DNA from: Enterococcus pallens ATCC BAA-351
Lineage (GTDB): Bacteria > Bacillota > Bacilli > Lactobacillales > Enterococcaceae
Assembly: GCF_000407485.1 (NCBI RefSeq)
Contig: NZ_ASWD01000004.1
Coordinates: 124,001-188,000 of the forward strand
Direction: 5' to 3'
Length of the DNA stretch: 64,000 nucleotides
In this document: piece after piece, positions 60,287-64,000 of the stretch
Numbering within the stretch: position 1 is the stretch's first letter
Layout: each line of letters starts with the position of its first letter
The notes under the pieces: generated by a model
The model's input: only the letters and a program-made list of their open reading frames with translations
Database searches by the model: none
Told to the model about the DNA's origin: nothing
Program-made: the position numbers and the translations under genes

Positions 60287-61360
60287 CTACGATCCCCGCT
60301 TCTTATCCTTATTTCTTTTAACAAGTATAAAGATGAGAATCACAATAATTACAATCCCAAGTCCAATCAATACATAAATCCACCAAGGAGTCGGCGCTTG
60401 GGCATCGTTAATTGCCTCTTGGTTCATTTTTTTGGCTTCATCAGAAGTGATCGTAAAATCCTGATCCCATGCCCACCTTTTCTTATCCCACTTAGGATCT
60501 GTTGTCTCAGCAGTTAGTCTTAAGGTATAATCGCCAGCCTTCATCTGACTTTCATTTAGAAAAATAGGAAAAGGAAAAGTAGAATTTGGCGCCATGATCA
60601 TCTTTTCCGCACTATTTTCAAACAGTACATCGTAACTGCCCTTTTTCATCACTTTTCCAGTGATAGTCAAATTGGAAACAATCGCTGGGCGATCGTTTTG
60701 AACATTTGCATTGATTACTTTTCGGTAATTATTTAAGCCTGTAGTTACATTGATTAAATTAAGATTTGGATCATCGATTTCTTTTTCAACCGTAAGCTTG
60801 ACTGCCATGGCATAGCTGTACTTATTTTTTATGACAATCCCTTGATCCTCATCCTTTGATTCTGCCTGTCCCATTTTTTCAAAATACCAAGAACCTAATA
60901 TGACACCTTCTTCTGCTGAATCTGGAACTCTGATGATCGTACTGATCGTCTTTTCACTTTTAGGTGGCAGTGTCGTTTTTACATCAGAAGCCGCAATTTC
61001 AGCAATCTGGGAAAAAGGATGCTTCAAGCTCGGATCTTTTTCGTCTTGTTCAGTGGTATAGCTAATTTCCCCATTTTTATTAGTTGAAGCACTGAATAGC
61101 TTAGACTCGATCGTAATTTCTTCATCGGAAGGGTTGACCAGCTTTGCTTGAATTGTCCGCTCTTCTCCAGGCTTCACCAGTAAATCGTAAAACGAACTGC
61201 TGTCGCTAACTTCATCTCCTGGATCTACCTTTTGAACACTATAACCAATCCCCGCATTCACTTGATTAGAAGTCTCTTCAGCAACAGCGTGCTTAGCTCC
61301 CACGGTCATTGGCAAAGCCAACAATCCAAGCAGTACTAATTTCTTTTTCCATCCGACCAT
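60287..61360 (-). CDS. WxL-interacting membrane protein (DUF916/DUF3324)
   Basis: This 357-residue protein has a signal peptide, a DUF916 domain (about 30-155; FYDLLVKPGEERTIQAKLVN), a DUF3324 domain (about 160-305), and a C-terminal membrane helix (WWIYVLIGLGIVIIVILIFI) with a Lys/Arg-rich cytoplasmic tail. Such proteins bind WxL proteins and peptidoglycan and anchor the complex. It sits between the small WxL genes and the sortase substrate gene. Confidence 0.92.
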   Translation of the reverse strand: MVGWKKKLVLLGLLALPMTVGAKHAVAEETSNQVNAGIGYSVQKVDPGDEVSDSSSFYDLLVKPGEERTIQAKLVNPSDEEITIESKLFSASTNKNGEISYTTEQDEKDPSLKHPFSQIAEIAASDVKTTLPPKSEKTISTIIRVPDSAEEGVILGSWYFEKMGQAESKDEDQGIVIKNKYSYAMAVKLTVEKEIDDPNLNLINVTTGLNNYRKVINANVQNDRPAIVSNLTITGKVMKKGSYDVLFENSAEKMIMAPNSTFPFPIFLNESQMKAGDYTLRLTAETTDPKWDKKRWAWDQDFTITSDEAKKMNQEAINDAQAPTPWWIYVLIGLGIVIIVILIFILVKRNKDKKRGS

Positions 61361-61384
61361 TTTTTCTCATCCTTTAAAATTGAT

Positions 61385-62125
61385 TTATACCATAGGAGTT
61401 GCACTCAACACCCAATTAATAGTTGAGGTGAATGTCCCTTTTTTAGCTGCTCCTGCTGGAATATGCAGCAATTCTTCAGAAGAATCCCAGCTATACGTAG
61501 TTGTTCCTTTACCGACTAAATTGTTCAGGTCATCTACTGCGCCTACTAAAGTTGATTCATTTTTTCCAATTTCATGCATATTTGCGAATTCTATGTTGGG
61601 TGTTGCATCCGCCACAGTGATACTGCTGTCTACTACTGTCGGATCAGCTGCTAAGGTATTTTTCGCTTCACCTTCAGGAATATACAGCTGTGAACCAGTT
61701 AACTCTTTACTTTCATCTGAAAACTCTGTTCTAGACACCACAATAGACCAGCCACCTAGGCTGTCGCGGTTGTCTGTAATCTGTAAATAGTGGGTACCCG
61801 TTTTTTGTGATTCGTAAGTTCCGCCATTCATATCAATCTTTTGGATACCAAAATCGAAATAGCTTGGATAAACATCTAGAGATAAAGGTCCCCTTGTCCC
61901 TGTTTCCTCATTATTGCCATCTGGTAAGTTGGGATTAGGCTTTGTTGGATCAGTTGGGTCTTTTGGCCATGTAGGGTTATCATTATCTTCGAACTCAATT
62001 GATGCTCTACCTTGAGCTGGATCTGCACTTGATCCTAATCCTGCAGCATGGCTCACGGCAGAACCAGCAGATAAACTTAAGGCTGCTAAAAATACTGTAC
62101 TTGCTACTACTTTAGTCAATTTCAT
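61385..62125 (-). CDS. Small WxL-domain surface protein (third in operon)
   Basis: This 246-residue secreted protein has a signal peptide, an acidic Asp/Pro/Asn-rich spacer (NPTWPKDPTDPTKPNPN) and a WxL domain with GPLSLDVYPSYFDFG, DNRDSLGGWSIVV and the terminal motif INWVLSATP. It binds the cell wall without covalent linkage. The ATG has GAGGAG upstream, 16 bp after the previous WxL gene. Confidence 0.93.
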   Translation of the reverse strand: MKLTKVVASTVFLAALSLSAGSAVSHAAGLGSSADPAQGRASIEFEDNDNPTWPKDPTDPTKPNPNLPDGNNEETGTRGPLSLDVYPSYFDFGIQKIDMNGGTYESQKTGTHYLQITDNRDSLGGWSIVVSRTEFSDESKELTGSQLYIPEGEAKNTLAADPTVVDSSITVADATPNIEFANMHEIGKNESTLVGAVDDLNNLVGKGTTTYSWDSSEELLHIPAGAAKKGTFTSTINWVLSATPMV

Positions 62126-62141
62126 AATCGTTGCTCCTCTA

Positions 62142-62858
62142 TTATTGATAAACTTCTGCGCTTAAAACCCAATTTACAGTTGAAGTAAACGTACCCGTTT
62201 TAGCAACATTGGCTGGAATTGTTAAGCTTTCATTCGCTGCATCCCAAACATAAGTAGAAGTAGATTTACCCACTTTCGCAGTGCCATCCGCGCCAAAGAC
62301 AGTTACGGCATTCCCTTCTCCTACAGGAATATCAACCGCACCAGCGTTAGACAATAATGCATCCTCTGCACTGGCATCTGGTGTATTCAATGCATTTCTA
62401 GCTGTTCCTGCTGGCAGACTGAAGGTTGAACCAGTCAATTCATAATTTTGATCATTGGCAAATTCAGTTCTAGAAACCTTGACACTCCAACCATCTGCAT
62501 TATCCCGATTGTCAGTTACTTGCAAATAATGATTGCCAGTCAATTTTGAAGCATAGGTTTGCTCACTCATGCTGACTTTATGGGTATCAAAGTCAAAGGT
62601 TGAAGGATAAACATCTAAAGATAAAGGTCCTTTAGCATCTGTTTTGTCATTATTACCATCTGGCAGAGGATCTGGGTTAGGTTTTGTTGGGTCAGTAGGA
62701 TCTTTGGGATCCGTTGCGTCATCATTTTCTGTGAAAGTAACCGTTCCTGTTCCTTCTGCTGGATCGGCAGCTGTTCCTGTTCCTGCCGCTTGAGTAATAG
62801 ATGTTCCTAAAGTTAACGCACTTAAAACTAAAACACTAAATAAAGAAATTTTTTTCAT
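62142..62858 (-). CDS. Small WxL-domain surface protein (second in operon)
   Basis: About 238 residues: signal peptide, Asp/Pro-rich spacer and a WxL domain (GPLSLDVYPSTFDFD, DNRDNADGWSVKV, VNWVLSAEVYQ). Closely related to the next gene, so the pair is probably a tandem duplication. I chose the ATG at 62858 (GGTGA upstream); one five codons earlier lacks a ribosome site. Confidence 0.92.
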   Translation of the reverse strand: MKKISLFSVLVLSALTLGTSITQAAGTGTAADPAEGTGTVTFTENDDATDPKDPTDPTKPNPDPLPDGNNDKTDAKGPLSLDVYPSTFDFDTHKVSMSEQTYASKLTGNHYLQVTDNRDNADGWSVKVSRTEFANDQNYELTGSTFSLPAGTARNALNTPDASAEDALLSNAGAVDIPVGEGNAVTVFGADGTAKVGKSTSTYVWDAANESLTIPANVAKTGTFTSTVNWVLSAEVYQ

Positions 62859-62884
62859 TGTTCTTTTCACCATTTTCTAAAGAA

Positions 62885-63628
62885 TTAATTTGTTGCTTCG
62901 GCTGTTAAGATCCAAGTGACTGTATTTGTATAGTTCCCTGCTTTAGCAACTCCAGTTGGAATCGTTAACTCTACATCAGCAGATTTCCACATTGAAGTGC
63001 TGGTTGCTTTTCCGCCTTTATCTTGACTTTTAGCTTCAAAAACCGTTTGTTCTGCTAAATCAATCTTTGCATCGTAGGTTTTCAACCGTGCATCAATATC
63101 AGTCGTTGGCGTGTTCAAACTGTTGCGTGCTTCTCCTGCTGGAATATTGATAGTGGTTCCAGTTAGGACTTTTGCGCCATCTGTTAAATAAGAGTCTTGT
63201 TTTACTTTAACGGACCAACCAAAAACATCAGAATCTCGGTTATCAGTAACTTGGAGGTATTGATTTTCAATAGGCGTACCATCATCAGTCGCATCACCAA
63301 CGTTTACTGCTTGATAAGTATGCTCAGTACTGTACATTTTTTGCTGACCAAAATTAAAAGCAGCAGGAGCTACATCCAAGGATAATGGTCCCTTGTTTCC
63401 GGTTAGGCTCCCCCCGTTATCTTCTGGCGCTTTGTCGGAATCACCTGGCTTTGATGGATCAAGTGGATTTACCGGACCAGTCGGTTCATCATTTTCAATT
63501 AATTCAACCTGACCAGGTGTTTTAGCCGAACTTGCTTCTGCTGCCAATACCTTTTCTCCCTGTAGTCCTAAAGCAGTACTGCACAATAATAGTGAAGCCA
63601 GCACTGCAATATTTCTTCCTTTTTTCAC
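62885..63628 (-). CDS. Small WxL-domain surface protein (first in operon)
   Basis: About 247 residues: signal peptide ending VLAAEA, a Pro/Gly/Asp spacer (GPVNPLDPSKPGDSDKAP) and a WxL domain (GPLSLDVAPAAFNFG, FGWSVKVKQDSY, VTWILTAEATN). It is the first gene of the WxL operon. I chose the GTG at 63628, seven bases after AAAGGAG; the ATG at 63634 lies too close to that site. Confidence 0.9.
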   Translation of the reverse strand: MKKGRNIAVLASLLLCSTALGLQGEKVLAAEASSAKTPGQVELIENDEPTGPVNPLDPSKPGDSDKAPEDNGGSLTGNKGPLSLDVAPAAFNFGQQKMYSTEHTYQAVNVGDATDDGTPIENQYLQVTDNRDSDVFGWSVKVKQDSYLTDGAKVLTGTTINIPAGEARNSLNTPTTDIDARLKTYDAKIDLAEQTVFEAKSQDKGGKATSTSMWKSADVELTIPTGVAKAGNYTNTVTWILTAEATN

Positions 63629-63634
63629 TGTCAT

Positions 63635-64000
63635 TCTCCTTTACAATATATTCTCTCTTTTAATAATAATTATTCCAAGAGCACACTATTACCATACGGC
63701 TCAGACCAGTAAAAAGTCAAAATTATGGGTCTAAATCCAGTGTTCCTTTTTATCAACAGCTGATTAAAAAATTTGAACACTACGGAAATTAAAAAACTAA
63801 ATATCTATTTTTAAAACTTTTAAAAACCATTTACAAAGGCATTACAGGCCGAAATTCTTTTTATAAAGAAACGACATAAATGTTTTAAAATCACATGAAA
63901 ATCCTAGATTTATCAAAAGGAAATGGATTCCCTCTCCTTGCTTCCACTAGCAAAAAAATAACAACTGTATACCATAAGCATTCTACAGCAAACTATTTTT
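63635..64000. other. Upstream region of the WxL operon
   Basis: No gene is visible in these 366 AT-rich bases. A minus-strand TTGACT (about 63714) with a TATGGT 18 bp on could be the operon promoter. A long imperfect hairpin at 63739-63781 (arms AGTGTTC and GAACACT with an inner TGATTAAAAA/TTTTTATCA pair) lies just upstream of it. Confidence 0.45.

Noticed and set aside
1-64000. CRISPR arrays, tRNA or rRNA genes, insertion sequences
   Set aside because: No regularly spaced repeats, cloverleaf-like sequences or transposase frames were recognised on either strand.

Overview
The window looks like chromosomal DNA of a low-to-moderate G+C Gram-positive bacterium, most probably an Enterococcus. 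Pointers are the mannose-family PTS operons with a LevR/sigma-54 control region, a WxL surface-protein locus, an enterococcal-type GMP synthase, strong AGGAGG ribosome sites, and a D-Ala-D-Ser type vancomycin-resistance operon. The species cannot be fixed from the sequence alone. No tRNA, rRNA, CRISPR array or transposase gene was seen.

1-13.3 kb is carbohydrate uptake. A sorbose-type operon (short-chain dehydrogenase, EIIA, EIIB, EIIC, EIID, zinc dehydrogenase running off the left edge) reads leftward from a consensus promoter at 4.5 kb. Two copies of the palindrome CACATTTGTG flank that promoter, and a third copy lies in front of the SorC-family regulator at 12.8 kb, which suggests they form one regulon. 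Between them is a second mannose-family PTS operon (EIIA, EIIB, EIIC, EIID, tyrosine phosphatase) with a consensus sigma-54 promoter, divergent from its LevR-type activator. A chimeric regulator pseudogene and a 115-bp duplicated non-coding element follow.

13.3-17.3 kb holds housekeeping genes: an RsmC-like methyltransferase, a GDSL esterase, coaA and guaA. 17.4-20.7 kb, just past guaA, is AT-rich accessory DNA: an orphan DUF4062 protein, an unknown membrane protein and a decayed copy of an ABC-exporter gene. 20.7-29.4 kb has a LysR/NmrA pair, a SMI1/KNR4 protein, a two-domain VOC dioxygenase and a TetR-controlled heterodimeric ABC exporter whose first subunit has a very large extracellular insertion.

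29.7-35.3 kb is a complete van operon, read leftward: D-Ala:D-Ser ligase, VanXY dipeptidase/carboxypeptidase, fused membrane serine racemase VanT, VanR and VanS. From remembered sequences the ligase resembles VanE/VanN/VanL more than VanC.

35.5-47.2 kb is metabolic: a luciferase-like monooxygenase, a possible N-acyl-serine catabolic operon (MFS importer, M20 amidohydrolase, L-serine dehydratase beta and alpha) with an AraC regulator fused to a GH39-like domain, a split AraC/GyrI pair, an aldo-keto reductase and a choloylglycine-hydrolase-family enzyme. 47.3-54.1 kb is a phosphonate-type ABC transporter operon (phnD, phnC, two phnE) followed by two phosphoesterases and divergent from a Crp-like regulator; no C-P lyase genes are present. 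54.4-63.7 kb is a WxL surface locus: a Mga/AtxA-like regulator convergent with an operon of three small WxL proteins, a DUF916/DUF3324 WxL-interacting protein, a small FPKTN-anchored protein and a 1289-residue WxL protein with a probable beta-helix.
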